Of a stretch of 13,397 nt of DNA, positions 1-8,090 are shown one piece after another. Source of the stretch: Paracoccaceae bacterium (lineage in GTDB: Bacteria; Pseudomonadota; Alphaproteobacteria; Rhodobacterales; Rhodobacteraceae); assembly GCA_003561595.1 (NCBI GenBank), contig PWWF01000262.1, positions 1 through 13,397 of the forward strand, written 5' to 3'. Under the pieces are notes generated by a model. It was not told the DNA's origin. It did no database searches and worked only from the letters and a program-made list of their open reading frames with translations. The stretch's first letter is position 1; each line of letters starts with the position of its first letter. Made by a program: the position numbers and the translations under genes.

Positions 1-17
1 GTTCCCGGATCAGCCCG

Positions 18-2282
18 CTACCCGCATTTCGAATGTCCGCAGGCGCGGCAGGTCATGCAGCCCTCGATCATCACCATCTCGAACGCGCCGCAGGCCGGGC
101 AGCTTGCCGCGCGGGAGCCGCCAGCGACCTGCACACGGGTATCGCGCGGATCGGCCTTCAGCCCCAGACCCTCACCCCCGATGAACCCGATCCGCACCAG
201 ATGCTGTTCGATCACCCCCCCGATCGCGGCCAGGATCGACGGGATATAGCGCCCTTCCACCCACGCCCCGCCGCGCGGGTCGAACACGGCTTTCAGCTCC
301 TCGACCACAAAGGACACATCGCCCCCGCGCCGGAACACCGCCGAGATCATGCGCGTCAGCGCCACGGTCCAGGCGAAATGCTCCATATTCTTGGAGTTGA
401 TGAAAATCTCGAACGGCCGACGATGGCCATTGATGACCGTGTCATTGATCGTGACATAGATCGCATGGCTCGATCCGGGCCATTTCAGTTTGTAGGTATG
501 GCCCTCCAGCGCCTCGGGGCGGTCGAACGGGGTCGACAGATAGACAACATCCGCCCCGGCATCGGCCTCGGGCGCGGCCTCCTGATTTTCCGCCACTGAC
601 AGGACCGAGCCTGTCACCGCATTGGGCCGGTAGGTCGTGCAGCCCTTGCAGCCCATGTCCCAGGCGGCCAGATACACGTCCTGGAACGCATCGAAGCTGA
701 TATCCTCGGGGCAGTTGATGGTCTTGGAGATGGAACTGTCCACCCATCTCTGCGCCGCTGCCTGCATGCGCACATGATCCATCGGTGCAAGCGTCTGGGC
801 AGACACGAAATACTCCGGCAGCGGGGCATCGCCATGCATTTCGCGCCACAGGCGCACGGCGTAATCCTCGACCACCTCTTCGGTGCGCGCGCCATCCTTC
901 TGCAGCACCTTGCGCGTGTATTCAAAGGCAAAGACCGGCTCGATCCCGGAACTGACATTGCCCGCATACAGGCTGATCGTCCCTGTTGGCGCGACCGAGG
1001 TCAGCAGCGCATTGCGGATACCATGGGCGCGCACGGCGTCGCGCACATCCGCGTCCATCGCCTGCATGGTCCCCGAGGCCAGGAAGGCTTCGGCATCGAA
1101 CAGCGCAAACGCCCCCTTCTCGCGCGCCAGATCGACCGATGCCAGATAAGCCGCGCGCGCGATGGCGTGCATCCAGGCATCTGTCTGTGCCACAGCCGCG
1201 TCAGAGCCATAGCGCAGCCCGCACAGGATCAGCGCATCCGCCAGCCCCGTCACCCCCAGCCCGATCCGGCGCTTCGCCTCGGCCTCGCGCGCCTGCGCCT
1301 CCAGCGGGAAGCGGCTGGCATCGACGACATTGTCCATCATCCGTATCGCCACGCGCACCAGATCATCCAGCGCCTCCATGTCGAGCGCGGCATCGTCGCT
1401 GAACGGATCGCGGATCAGCCGCGCCAGATTGACCGACCCCAGCAGACAGGCCCCATAGGGCGGCAAGGGCTGCTCGCCGCACGGATTGGTCGCCGCGATC
1501 GTTTCGCAATACTGCAGGTTGTTAGCTGCGTTGATCCGGTCAATGAAAATCACGCCCGGCTCGGCATAATCATAGGTCGCGCGCATGATCCGGTTCCACA
1601 GATCGCGCGCCTGCACTGTGTGATAGACGCGGCCCTCGAAAACCAGTTCCCAGGGGCCATCGGTCTTGACGGCCTCCATGAACGGGTCGGTCACCAGCAC
1701 CGACAGGTTGAACATGCGCAGACGCGCGGCATCCTGCTTGGCGGTGATGAAATCCTCGATATCGGGGTGGTCGCAGCGCATGGTGGCCATCATCGCGCCA
1801 CGGCGCGACCCCGCCGACATGATCGTGCGGCACATCGCATCCCACACATCCATGAACGAGAGCGGCCCCGACGCATCCGCCGCCACCCCCGTGACCGGCG
1901 CGCCGCGCGGGCGGATGGTCGAGAAATCATACCCGATCCCGCCACCCTGCTGCATGGTCAGCGCGGCCTCTTTCAGCATCTCGAAGATACCGCCCATCGA
2001 ATCGGGGATGGTGCCCATCACGAAACAGTTGAACAGCGTCACGCTGCGGTCGGTCCCCGCGCCCGCGATGATCCGGCCTGCGGGCAGAAAGCGAAAATCC
2101 TCCAGCGCGTTGTAGAACCGGTCCTCCCACAGCGCAGGCTCCGCCTCGACCGAGGCCAGCGCCCGCGCAATCCGCCGCCAACTGTCTTCCACACTCAGAT
2201 CAAGCGCTGTGCCATCCGCCTCTTTCAGACGGTATTTCATGTCCCAGATCTGTTCGGCAATCGGGGCGGCAAATCGGCTCAT
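18..2282 (-). CDS. nrdJ: Adenosylcobalamin-dependent (class II) ribonucleotide reductase
   Basis: This cytoplasmic enzyme reduces ribonucleotides to deoxyribonucleotides, using a thiyl radical generated from coenzyme B12, and so works without oxygen. The 754-residue product has the family's usual length and all key motifs. Cys86 in LFNCFV and Cys279 in GACLLGSVNL are the predicted redox pair. Asn266, Cys268 and Glu270 in NPCGE are the radical/active-site residues. Residues 431-437 (APTGTIS) form the phosphate-binding loop, and 545-551 carry the GCKGCTTYR signature typical of NrdJ. The tail (728-753) has six cysteines in a CxxC...CxxCxxC...C pattern and should re-reduce the active site. The ATG is preceded by AAGGA about 9 nt upstream. 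A TAG stop lies at 18-20, so the gene is complete. It is divergent from the MFS gene. Residue functions are transferred from known class I/II reductases. Confidence 0.97.
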   Translation of the reverse strand: MSRFAAPIAEQIWDMKYRLKEADGTALDLSVEDSWRRIARALASVEAEPALWEDRFYNALEDFRFLPAGRIIAGAGTDRSVTLFNCFVMGTIPDSMGGIFEMLKEAALTMQQGGGIGYDFSTIRPRGAPVTGVAADASGPLSFMDVWDAMCRTIMSAGSRRGAMMATMRCDHPDIEDFITAKQDAARLRMFNLSVLVTDPFMEAVKTDGPWELVFEGRVYHTVQARDLWNRIMRATYDYAEPGVIFIDRINAANNLQYCETIAATNPCGEQPLPPYGACLLGSVNLARLIRDPFSDDAALDMEALDDLVRVAIRMMDNVVDASRFPLEAQAREAEAKRRIGLGVTGLADALILCGLRYGSDAAVAQTDAWMHAIARAAYLASVDLAREKGAFALFDAEAFLASGTMQAMDADVRDAVRAHGIRNALLTSVAPTGTISLYAGNVSSGIEPVFAFEYTRKVLQKDGARTEEVVEDYAVRLWREMHGDAPLPEYFVSAQTLAPMDHVRMQAAAQRWVDSSISKTINCPEDISFDAFQDVYLAAWDMGCKGCTTYRPNAVTGSVLSVAENQEAAPEADAGADVVYLSTPFDRPEALEGHTYKLKWPGSSHAIYVTINDTVINGHRRPFEIFINSKNMEHFAWTVALTRMISAVFRRGGDVSFVVEELKAVFDPRGGAWVEGRYIPSILAAIGGVIEQHLVRIGFIGGEGLGLKADPRDTRVQVAGGSRAASCPACGAFEMVMIEGCMTCRACGHSKCG

Positions 2283-2356
2283 GGCGCGTATCCTTGGGGG
2301 CGACAGCGGGAAAGCCTACAAGATACGCCCCCCGACCCCATCGGTCAACGGTTCCA

Positions 2357-2372
2357 ACACAGCATATTCACG
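2357..2372. promoter_or_regulatory. Possible degenerate NrdR box upstream of nrdJ
   Basis: ACACAGCATATTCACG matches the left half and core of the NrdR-box consensus (ACACWATATATWGTGT) at 10 of 16 positions, but the right half-site is poor. It lies about 75 bp upstream of the nrdJ start, where an NrdR site would be expected. I see no second box about 31-32 bp away, which most nrd promoters have. The minus strand also contains TATGCT here, a possible -10 element, but without a well-spaced -35. This is a weak call. Confidence 0.22.
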
Positions 2373-2442
2373 GCTTGGCAACCGCGGCTACGCCGCTATG
2401 GTGTCACCGAAGGCAGGGCAAGGGCAGCGGGCAGGCTCCGGT

Positions 2443-3681
2443 ATGGCACAGATCAGCGCGGGCTGGGCACGGCAGGTCGGCTGTCTGGGGGTGACACAGA
2501 TCCTCGGCTACGGGACGATCTTTTACGCCTACCCCATTCTGGCCGGGTCGGTTGCGCAGGAATTCGATGTGCCAGAGACCCATGCCTATGCCGTATTCTC
2601 CACGGGGCTGTTACTGGGCGGGCTGTTCGCCAGTGTCGCAGGCGGGTGGCTGGATCGCTTCGGGGCCCCGCATGTCATGGCGCTGGGCAGCTTTCTGGTG
2701 GCGCTTCTCTCGGCCGCACTGGGCTTTGCGCCGAATTTCGCGGTGTTCGGCGCCCTCATCATCACGCTGCAGGCGCTCAGCTTCATCGTGCTGTATGACG
2801 CGGCCTTTGCGGCTCTCGCCGTAGGCGTTCCACAGGGCACCCGCAAGGCGATCACGCGGCTGACGCTCATCGCGGGGTTCGCCTCGACGCTCTTCTGGCC
2901 GCTGACGGGGCTGATGGTCGAACAGATCGGATGGCGCGCGACCTATCTTGCCTTTGGCATCGCGCATCTGGGGCTGGCCTTGCCGCTGCATCTGTGGCTG
3001 GCGCGCACAAGCAGCCGGCAACGGCTCGACGGGCGCGAGACCAACGCCCCCGCCCCGCCCGACTGGCCCGTGCTGCAGGGGCAGATCGCGCGGCGGGCCT
3101 TCTGGGCTCTGGGGGCGAGTTTCGCGCTGACCGGCATGGCCATTGCCGCGCTTGGGGTGCATCTGGTGCCAAGTCTCATCGCGCTCGGGCTGGGCAGCAG
3201 CGCCTATCTGATCGGCATGCTGATGGGGCCTGCGCAGGTGGCGGTGCGGCTGGTCGATGCCACGATCTGGCGCAACCTGCACCCGCTCAGCGTAGCACTG
3301 ATCTCGGGCGCAGCCATCGTGCTGGCGCTGGTGGCCCTGCTGGCCGCGCCGCAGGGGCTGGCCTTCGCCGTCGCCTTCGCCATTCTGTTCGGCGCGGGTC
3401 AGGGGCTGGCCAGCATCGTGCGCGGCGCCGTGCCGCTGGCACTGTTCGGCGCCTCACGGATCGGGCGCAGGCTGGGCCATCTGGCCGCGCTGCGCAATGT
3501 CACGGGCGCGGCGGCACCTTTTGCCTTCGCGCTCTCGGCCTCGGGGCTGGGGCTGGGCATGACCGTGGGCCTGACGGGCCTGATCGCGGCGCTGGGCTTT
3601 ATGCTGCTTGTCGCCCTTCACCTCGGCATTCGGCGCCATATATTGCAGCGCCCATCCCTGCCGGTTAGGAACAGGCCATGA
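2443..3681 (+). CDS. MFS family transporter (substrate unknown)
   Basis: This is an inner-membrane secondary transporter of about 412 residues, the normal size for a 12-helix MFS protein. Twelve hydrophobic stretches can be counted, at roughly 11-34, 49-67, 76-94, 98-118, 140-160, 165-187, 219-242, 252-270, 283-301, 305-325, 350-370 and 372-394. The hydrophilic central loop is at about 188-216. The MFS signature between helices 2 and 3 is present as GWLDRFGAP (68-76). I chose ATG 2443 because it places helix 1 just after the N-terminus; ATG 2398 would add 15 polar residues and lacks any Shine-Dalgarno sequence. Even at 2443 the ribosome site is weak. The stop overlaps the next start (ATGA), so the two are translationally coupled. 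No sequence feature identifies the substrate. Confidence 0.9.
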   Translation: MAQISAGWARQVGCLGVTQILGYGTIFYAYPILAGSVAQEFDVPETHAYAVFSTGLLLGGLFASVAGGWLDRFGAPHVMALGSFLVALLSAALGFAPNFAVFGALIITLQALSFIVLYDAAFAALAVGVPQGTRKAITRLTLIAGFASTLFWPLTGLMVEQIGWRATYLAFGIAHLGLALPLHLWLARTSSRQRLDGRETNAPAPPDWPVLQGQIARRAFWALGASFALTGMAIAALGVHLVPSLIALGLGSSAYLIGMLMGPAQVAVRLVDATIWRNLHPLSVALISGAAIVLALVALLAAPQGLAFAVAFAILFGAGQGLASIVRGAVPLALFGASRIGRRLGHLAALRNVTGAAAPFAFALSASGLGLGMTVGLTGLIAALGFMLLVALHLGIRRHILQRPSLPVRNRP

Positions 3682-4106
3682 CCGCGATCCATCTCATCAA
3701 GCTCTGCGTCGGTGCGCAACAGGTCGAGGACCTGATCGACTGGCAGCAAAACCCCCGCGCGAAGGGACCGGACGGCCTGCCCCGCCATGTCACCCGCATG
3801 TGGCCCAAACGCGCCGCAGAGATTCTCGCGGGCGGCTCGCTCTACTGGGTGTTCAAGGGCGTGGTGCTGGCCCGCCAGCGCATCCTGCGGCTTGATGAGG
3901 TGACAGGCAGCGACGGCATCATCCGCTGCGGCATCGTGCTCGACCCCGAGGTACATCGCACCGCCGCCACACCCAAACGCCCGTTTCAGGGCTGGCGCTA
4001 CCTGCGCGCGCAGGATGCGCCCCCCGACCTGCCGCGCGCCCGCAAGGGCGATGACACTCTGCCCCCGGAACTTGACGCCGCGCTGGCCGAACTGGGTCTG
4101 CACTGA
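3678..4106 (+). CDS. DUF1489 family protein
   Basis: This is a 142-residue soluble protein of a conserved alphaproteobacterial family of unknown function. It has no signal peptide or membrane segment, so it is probably cytoplasmic. Conserved-looking blocks are HVTRMWPKR (37-45), GGSLYWVFKG (52-61), CGIVLDPEV (84-92) and RPFQGWRYL (101-109), which I recognise as the DUF1489 pattern. The basic and aromatic residues in these blocks would suit nucleic-acid or nucleotide binding, but that is speculation. The start overlaps the stop of the MFS gene by 4 bp, so the two are cotranscribed. The gene is convergent with ccdA. Confidence 0.87.
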   Translation: MTAIHLIKLCVGAQQVEDLIDWQQNPRAKGPDGLPRHVTRMWPKRAAEILAGGSLYWVFKGVVLARQRILRLDEVTGSDGIIRCGIVLDPEVHRTAATPKRPFQGWRYLRAQDAPPDLPRARKGDDTLPPELDAALAELGLH

Positions 4107-4143
4107 GCCCGCCAAACACCCGTACCAGGAAAACCCTGCAAGC

Positions 4144-4166
4144 TTCATCTTGCCAAAAATACTCAA
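4144..4166 (-). repeat. Terminator-tail repeat, copy 1
   Basis: This 23-bp unit has a + strand core of CTTGCCAAAAATACTC. It differs from copy 2 (4212-4234) at a single base and lies in the same orientation, 68 bp away. Read on the minus strand it is GAGTATTTTT followed by GGCAAGATGAA. I recall this string as common after genes in Rhodobacteraceae genomes. A GC-rich, weakly foldable segment and a TGTTTTATT run precede it on the minus strand, so it may be the tail of a second, imperfect terminator for ccdA. Confidence 0.75.
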
Positions 4167-4211
4167 TAAAACAGCGCCGCCCGGCCCAACGCCACCACGG
4201 CGCGCGCCCAT

Positions 4212-4234
4212 TTCATCTTGCTAAAAATACTCAA
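4212..4234 (-). repeat. Terminator-tail repeat, copy 2
   Basis: This is the second copy of the repeat, 22/23 identical to copy 1, with a C-to-T change on the + strand (CTTGCTAAAAATACTC). On the minus strand it directly follows the perfect ccdA terminator hairpin: the stem, then TTTTT, then GAGTATTTTTAGCAAGATG. The element is therefore physically joined to a terminator rather than freely placed. Confidence 0.75.
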
Positions 4235-4260
4235 AAAGGGCGGGGCCGCAGGCCCCGCCC
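4233..4260 (-). terminator. Intrinsic terminator of ccdA
   Basis: A perfect 10-bp GC stem (GGGCGGGGCC paired with GGCCCCGCCC, 4238-4247 and 4251-4260) with a 3-nt loop is followed, on the minus strand, by TTTTT (4233-4237). This is a textbook rho-independent terminator 40 bp downstream of the ccdA stop. Read on the plus strand the stem has no T run, so it would not serve the DUF1489 gene well. Confidence 0.9.
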
Positions 4261-4264
4261 CCGG

Positions 4265-4289
4265 GCGTGCGGCCCGCAGGGCCGTGCGC
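4265..4289. other. Second hairpin next to the ccdA terminator
   Basis: GCGTGCGGCCC and GGGCCGTGCGC flank a GCA loop. As plus-strand RNA this gives 11 bp including two G-U pairs; as minus-strand RNA two pairs become A-C mismatches. There is no T tract. It lies between the ccdA stop and its terminator, and may help block read-through from the convergent DUF1489 transcript. Confidence 0.5.
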
Positions 4290-4299
4290 AATCCCTCGT

Positions 4300-5118
4300 T
4301 CAGCCGATATTCTGCATCACCGGAAAGGTCTCGAGCAGCCACCAGCTGAAAGTCGCGAATGCCCCGGTCACCAGTGCCACACCCACCGCCAGCAGCAACA
4401 GACCCATACCTTTCTCGATCGCGCTCATGTGTCGCTTCAGCCGGTCCATTACTGCCATTGACCGCTGCACGAAAATCGCCGCCAGCAGGAATGGCAGCCC
4501 CAGCCCCATCGCATAGACGCCCAGCATGGCTGTCCCGCGTGCGACGGTCGCATCGGCGGCGGCAAGCGACAGGATCGCCCCCAGAACCGGGCCGATGCAG
4601 GGCGTCCAGCCAAAGGCAAAGGCCAGCCCCAACACATAGGCGCCAAAGGCCGATCCACCCCGGTCGCCCGCATCAAAGCGGATATCACGCGCCAGCAGAC
4701 CGCCCGACAGGAACGCCGGTGGCGCAACAGAGGCCGCGCGCAGCGATGCCGTGGCCGCCGCTGCGGCGGCCCGATAGACGCCCAGAAAATGCAGGCCGAA
4801 CGCGATCACCACCACCCCGGCGATCTGGCCGAAAACGTCGGCATTGCGCAAAAACAGATGCCCCATGGTCGAGGCCGTGAACCCCAGCAGCAGAAACACC
4901 GTGGACAGGCCCATCACGAAAAACAGCGCGGGCAGGATGGCGCGGCGGCTGGCCTGCCCCTCGGCGCGCAGCTCCTGCATCGAGATGCCGCCCATATAGG
5001 CCAGATAGGGCGGCACGATCGGCAGCACGCAGGGCGACAGGAAAGACAGGACACCGCCGCCAAAGGCGATCATCAGCGCAGCCATCAGGCTGGCGTCAAA
5101 AACATCTATGCCGAACAT
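4300..5118 (-). CDS. ccdA: Cytochrome c biogenesis protein CcdA (thiol-disulfide electron transporter)
   Basis: This integral inner-membrane protein passes reducing power from cytoplasmic thioredoxin to periplasmic thiol proteins, as needed for cytochrome c haem ligation. The 272-residue product has about six membrane helices. It shows the paired family signatures FLSPCVLPIVPPY (26-38) and WTPCIGPVLGA (171-181); Cys30 and Cys174 are the predicted redox pair. The loop after helix 3 (about 117-157, Ala-rich then polar) is rather long. The start is ATG 5118, because GGAG lies about 8 nt upstream; an in-frame ATG 13 codons earlier would add only polar residues. It lies 155 bp downstream of rne in the same orientation and may be partly cotranscribed with it. 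It ends at its own intrinsic terminator. No cytochrome c gene is adjacent. Confidence 0.95.
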   Translation of the reverse strand: MFGIDVFDASLMAALMIAFGGGVLSFLSPCVLPIVPPYLAYMGGISMQELRAEGQASRRAILPALFFVMGLSTVFLLLGFTASTMGHLFLRNADVFGQIAGVVVIAFGLHFLGVYRAAAAAATASLRAASVAPPAFLSGGLLARDIRFDAGDRGGSAFGAYVLGLAFAFGWTPCIGPVLGAILSLAAADATVARGTAMLGVYAMGLGLPFLLAAIFVQRSMAVMDRLKRHMSAIEKGMGLLLLAVGVALVTGAFATFSWWLLETFPVMQNIG

Positions 5119-5223
5119 GCGCGCTCTCCGGTTCGAATCGTCGCGTCCCTCCAGCAATACGGAATTGCCACACGGATGGCACGCCCAGGTCAGTCACTTT
5201 CGCGTGGCATGCTGCACCATGTC

Positions 5224-5249
5224 GCAGGGCGGTCGCAAGACCGCCCTGC
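5224..5249. other. Perfect hairpin with GNRA-type loop between rne and ccdA
   Basis: An 11-bp perfect inverted repeat (GCAGGGCGGTC and GACCGCCCTGC) encloses a GCAA loop on the plus strand and TTGC on the minus strand. It begins 25 bp downstream of the rne stop. Neither strand has a T tract after it, so it is not a standard intrinsic terminator. It could be a 3'-end-protecting stem, a processing site in an rne-ccdA transcript, or a rho-linked end. Confidence 0.6.
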
Positions 5250-5273
5250 CTGCTGGTCCCCATGACACAGATC

Positions 5274-8090
5274 TCAGCCGCGCAGCGCCCACCAGCCGCG
5301 TTTCTTGCGGGCCGGTTGCGCCTCTTCCTTCTGCGCAGAACCCTCTGCCTCTGCGGTCGCAACAACAGAGGGTTCAGGGGTGACTTCAGCCGCTGCAGGT
5401 GCCGGCTCTTCGGGGGCCGCATCCTCGGACGCGGCACCTTCGGGTGCATCCTCAGCGGGGGCTGTTTTTTCCGGCGCAGCCTCTGCGGGCACAGGTGCGG
5501 GTTCGGCGGGCGCATCGGGTGGTGCGACCTCCGGCACCGCATCGGCTGCGGGTTCGGGCTGGGGCTCTGCGACCGGGGCATCAGGCGCGGTGACCACTTC
5601 GTCCGCCACCGGCGCCGCCTCTGGCTGCGCTGCCTCGGCGACCGGTTCGGGCGCGGGGGCCTCGGCTGCGGGCGCAGCCGCTTTGGGGGTGCGCTTGCGG
5701 GTGCGTTTGGGCTTGGGCGCAGGAGCGGTTTCCGCCTCGGGCGCGGCGTCCGGCTCAGGCGCAGCTTCGGCTCCGGGCTCGGCACTGGCCTCTGCCGTCT
5801 CTGCCGCATCCGTCGCAGCGGGTTTCCGGCCCCGCGCGCGCCGCGTGCGCTTGGGTGCGGCAGGTGCCTCGGCCTCTGCGGGTTCCGCCGCGGCAGCCTC
5901 TGGCGCAGCCTCTGCCTCGGCCTCGGGGGCATCCGCGGCAGATGTGTCCGCCGCGTCCGCCGTCCCGCTGTTGTCCTGCGCGTCATCCGCGCCATTATCC
6001 TTGCCGCCCCGCCGGCGCCGCCGCCGACGGCGCTTCTTGCGCGGCTGTTCCTCTTCGCCCTGCGGTGCGGCCGGGGCCTCTTCCACCTCTGCGGGCGCGA
6101 TCACCTCTTCCTCGACCGGGGCAGCCATCAGATCAGCCGTGATCGAGATGACTTCGGCCTTCTGCACCGGCACCCGTGTCGCGGTCTTGAACTTCTCGAT
6201 GGTGAAATCGGGGCTGACCATCAAGGGATCAGCCTCCAGCCGCACGGCCATGCCGTAGCGCGATTCGATCTGTGCCAGATGCTCGCGCTTCTGGTTGATG
6301 ATGAAATTCACCACTGCTGCCGGGGCGCGCACCAGCACTTCGCGGGACCGCCCGCGCGTGCCCTCTTCCTCGATCTGGCGCAGCACGGACAGACCCATGC
6401 TGTCATCCGACCGGATCAGGCCCGTCCCGTGGCAATGCGGACAGGGCTGGGTCGTGGCCTCGAGCATGCCGGGACGCAGGCGCTGGCGCGACATCTCCAA
6501 CAGGCCAAAGCCCGAGATGCGGCCCACCTGAATCCGCGCGCGGTCGGATTTCAGCTTGTCCTTCAGCATCTTCTCGACAGCAGCGTTATTCTTGCGCTCT
6601 TCCATGTCGATGAAGTCGATCACGATCAGCCCGGCCAGATCGCGCAGCCGCAACTGGCGCGCAATCTCGGCAGCGGCTTCCAGATTGGTCTTGAGCGCCG
6701 TATCCTCGATCGAGCCTTCGCGCGTGGCACGGCCCGAGTTGATGTCGATGGCGACCAGCGCCTCGGTTATCCCGATCACGATATACCCGCCCGAGGGCAG
6801 TTGCACCGTGGGGTTGAACATCGCGGCCAGATAGCCCTCGACCTGATAGCGCGCAAACAGCGGCAGCGGGTCGGAATAGAGCTTCACGTTCTTGGCATGC
6901 GAGGGCATGATCATCTTCATGAAGTTCTTGGCGACGCGGTAGCCCGTTTCCCCCTCGACCAGAACCTCGTCGATCTGCTTGTTATACAGATCGCGGATCG
7001 AGCGTTTGATCAGATCGCCCTCTTCATAGATCGGGGTGGGCGCGATGGATTTCAGCGTCAGGTAGCGGATCTGCTCCCACAGGCGCAGCAGGTAATCATA
7101 ATCGCGCTTGATCTCGGCCTTGGTGCGATTGGCACCCGCCGTGCGGATGATCAGCCCTGCGCCCTCGGGCACCTCGATTTCATTGGCGATGGCCTTGAGC
7201 TTCTGGCGGTCGGCGGCATTGGTGATCTTGCGGCTGATCCCGCCCCCGCGTGCCGTATTGGGCATCAGCACGCAATAGCGCCCGGCCAGCGACAGATAGG
7301 TGGTCAGCGCGGCCCCCTTGTTGCCGCGTTCCTCGCGCACGACCTGCACCAGCATGATCTGGCGCACCTTGATGACTTCCTGGATCTTGTAGCGACGCAT
7401 CCGGGGCTTGCGGCGCGGGCGCTCTTCCTCGACCGGGTCACCGCCATCGGACACAGCCTCGATCCGGTCGTCGAGTTCGGTCGCGTGATCTGCGGCGCGG
7501 TAGGGTTCGTCCTGATCGCCATTGCCAGTGGCGTCGCCATTGGGCTCGGCGCTGTCCTGGTTGTCGGCGGGGGCGTCCGTTGCGGCATCGTCGGCGTCGC
7601 CGCTGCGGGGGTCACCATCGCCCTCGGGGTCCAGAATGGCCATGCCCGCGACATCACCGCTCTGGGTCTGGTCATCGGATTTGGCGGCTGCGGCCTTGGC
7701 CGCAGGCTTGCGCCGGGACGAGCTGCGCCGCACCTTCTTGCCCTTGGGGCTGTCCTTGGCACCCTGCGCGTTGTCGTCATCCTCTTCCGCGGCCTCGGCG
7801 CTCAGCGCGCGTTCCTCGGCCAGCAGCTCCGCGCGGTCGGCGGCGGGGATCTGGTAGTAATCGGGATGTATCTCGTTGAAAGCGAGGAACCCGTGCCGGT
7901 TGCCGCCATAATCGACAAAGGCCGCCTGAAGCGACGGCTCGACCCGCGTTACCTTGGCGAGATATATGTTGCCCGCTAGCTGACGGCGCGCGGCCGTCTC
8001 GAAATCGAATTCCTCGACCTTGTTTCCGTCCACCACGACAACGCGGGTCTCTTCCGCGTGGGTGGCATCGATAAGCATTTTCTGAGCCAT
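5274..8090 (-). CDS. rne: Ribonuclease E
   Basis: RNase E is the essential single-strand endoribonuclease that initiates mRNA decay and matures rRNA and tRNA; it is the scaffold of the RNA degradosome. The product has 938 residues. The S1 region begins near residue 35 and is interrupted by a charged insertion at about 95-230. The DNase I-like catalytic region carries Asp449 and Asn451 (AIDINSG) and Asp492 (VIDFIDM), the predicted Mg ligands. Cys550 and Cys553 (CPHCHGTG) form the Zn-link that joins dimers. The tail (from about 655) has an Arg run (684-694), a long Ala/Pro/Glu-rich disordered part with further Arg/Lys clusters, and a terminal RKKRGWW motif (GWW 932-934) like the PNPase-binding motif reported for Caulobacter RNase E. 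Start ATG 8090 fits the family N-terminus; the frame is open 33 codons further upstream, but that part is unlike RNase E. GGA lies about 8 nt before the start. Confidence 0.98.
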   Translation of the reverse strand: MAQKMLIDATHAEETRVVVVDGNKVEEFDFETAARRQLAGNIYLAKVTRVEPSLQAAFVDYGGNRHGFLAFNEIHPDYYQIPAADRAELLAEERALSAEAAEEDDDNAQGAKDSPKGKKVRRSSSRRKPAAKAAAAKSDDQTQSGDVAGMAILDPEGDGDPRSGDADDAATDAPADNQDSAEPNGDATGNGDQDEPYRAADHATELDDRIEAVSDGGDPVEEERPRRKPRMRRYKIQEVIKVRQIMLVQVVREERGNKGAALTTYLSLAGRYCVLMPNTARGGGISRKITNAADRQKLKAIANEIEVPEGAGLIIRTAGANRTKAEIKRDYDYLLRLWEQIRYLTLKSIAPTPIYEEGDLIKRSIRDLYNKQIDEVLVEGETGYRVAKNFMKMIMPSHAKNVKLYSDPLPLFARYQVEGYLAAMFNPTVQLPSGGYIVIGITEALVAIDINSGRATREGSIEDTALKTNLEAAAEIARQLRLRDLAGLIVIDFIDMEERKNNAAVEKMLKDKLKSDRARIQVGRISGFGLLEMSRQRLRPGMLEATTQPCPHCHGTGLIRSDDSMGLSVLRQIEEEGTRGRSREVLVRAPAAVVNFIINQKREHLAQIESRYGMAVRLEADPLMVSPDFTIEKFKTATRVPVQKAEVISITADLMAAPVEEEVIAPAEVEEAPAAPQGEEEQPRKKRRRRRRRRGGKDNGADDAQDNSGTADAADTSAADAPEAEAEAAPEAAAAEPAEAEAPAAPKRTRRARGRKPAATDAAETAEASAEPGAEAAPEPDAAPEAETAPAPKPKRTRKRTPKAAAPAAEAPAPEPVAEAAQPEAAPVADEVVTAPDAPVAEPQPEPAADAVPEVAPPDAPAEPAPVPAEAAPEKTAPAEDAPEGAASEDAAPEEPAPAAAEVTPEPSVVATAEAEGSAQKEEAQPARKKRGWWALRG

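Noticed and set aside
2283..2442. Cobalamin riboswitch in front of the B12-dependent reductase
   Set aside because: I looked on the minus strand for the B12-box (GCCACTG-like) and the preceding conserved blocks and found none in the 160-bp gap.
774..2798. 674-codon open frame on the plus strand over nrdJ
   Set aside because: It runs antisense through nrdJ and continues into the MFS gene in another frame. Its Arg/His-rich composition is typical of a shadow frame.
5126..5153. GGTTCGAATC followed by CCTCCA, resembling a tRNA T-loop and CCA end
   Set aside because: The 5-bp T stem does not pair (TCCGG against CGTCG) and no D-arm, anticodon arm or acceptor partner is present upstream.
5262..7979. 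Very long open frame (905 codons) on the plus strand opposite rne
   Set aside because: It is antisense to RNase E. Its product is Gly/Arg/His/Cys-biased with no domain; high GC content and the biased codons of the Ala/Glu-rich tail keep the reverse frame open.
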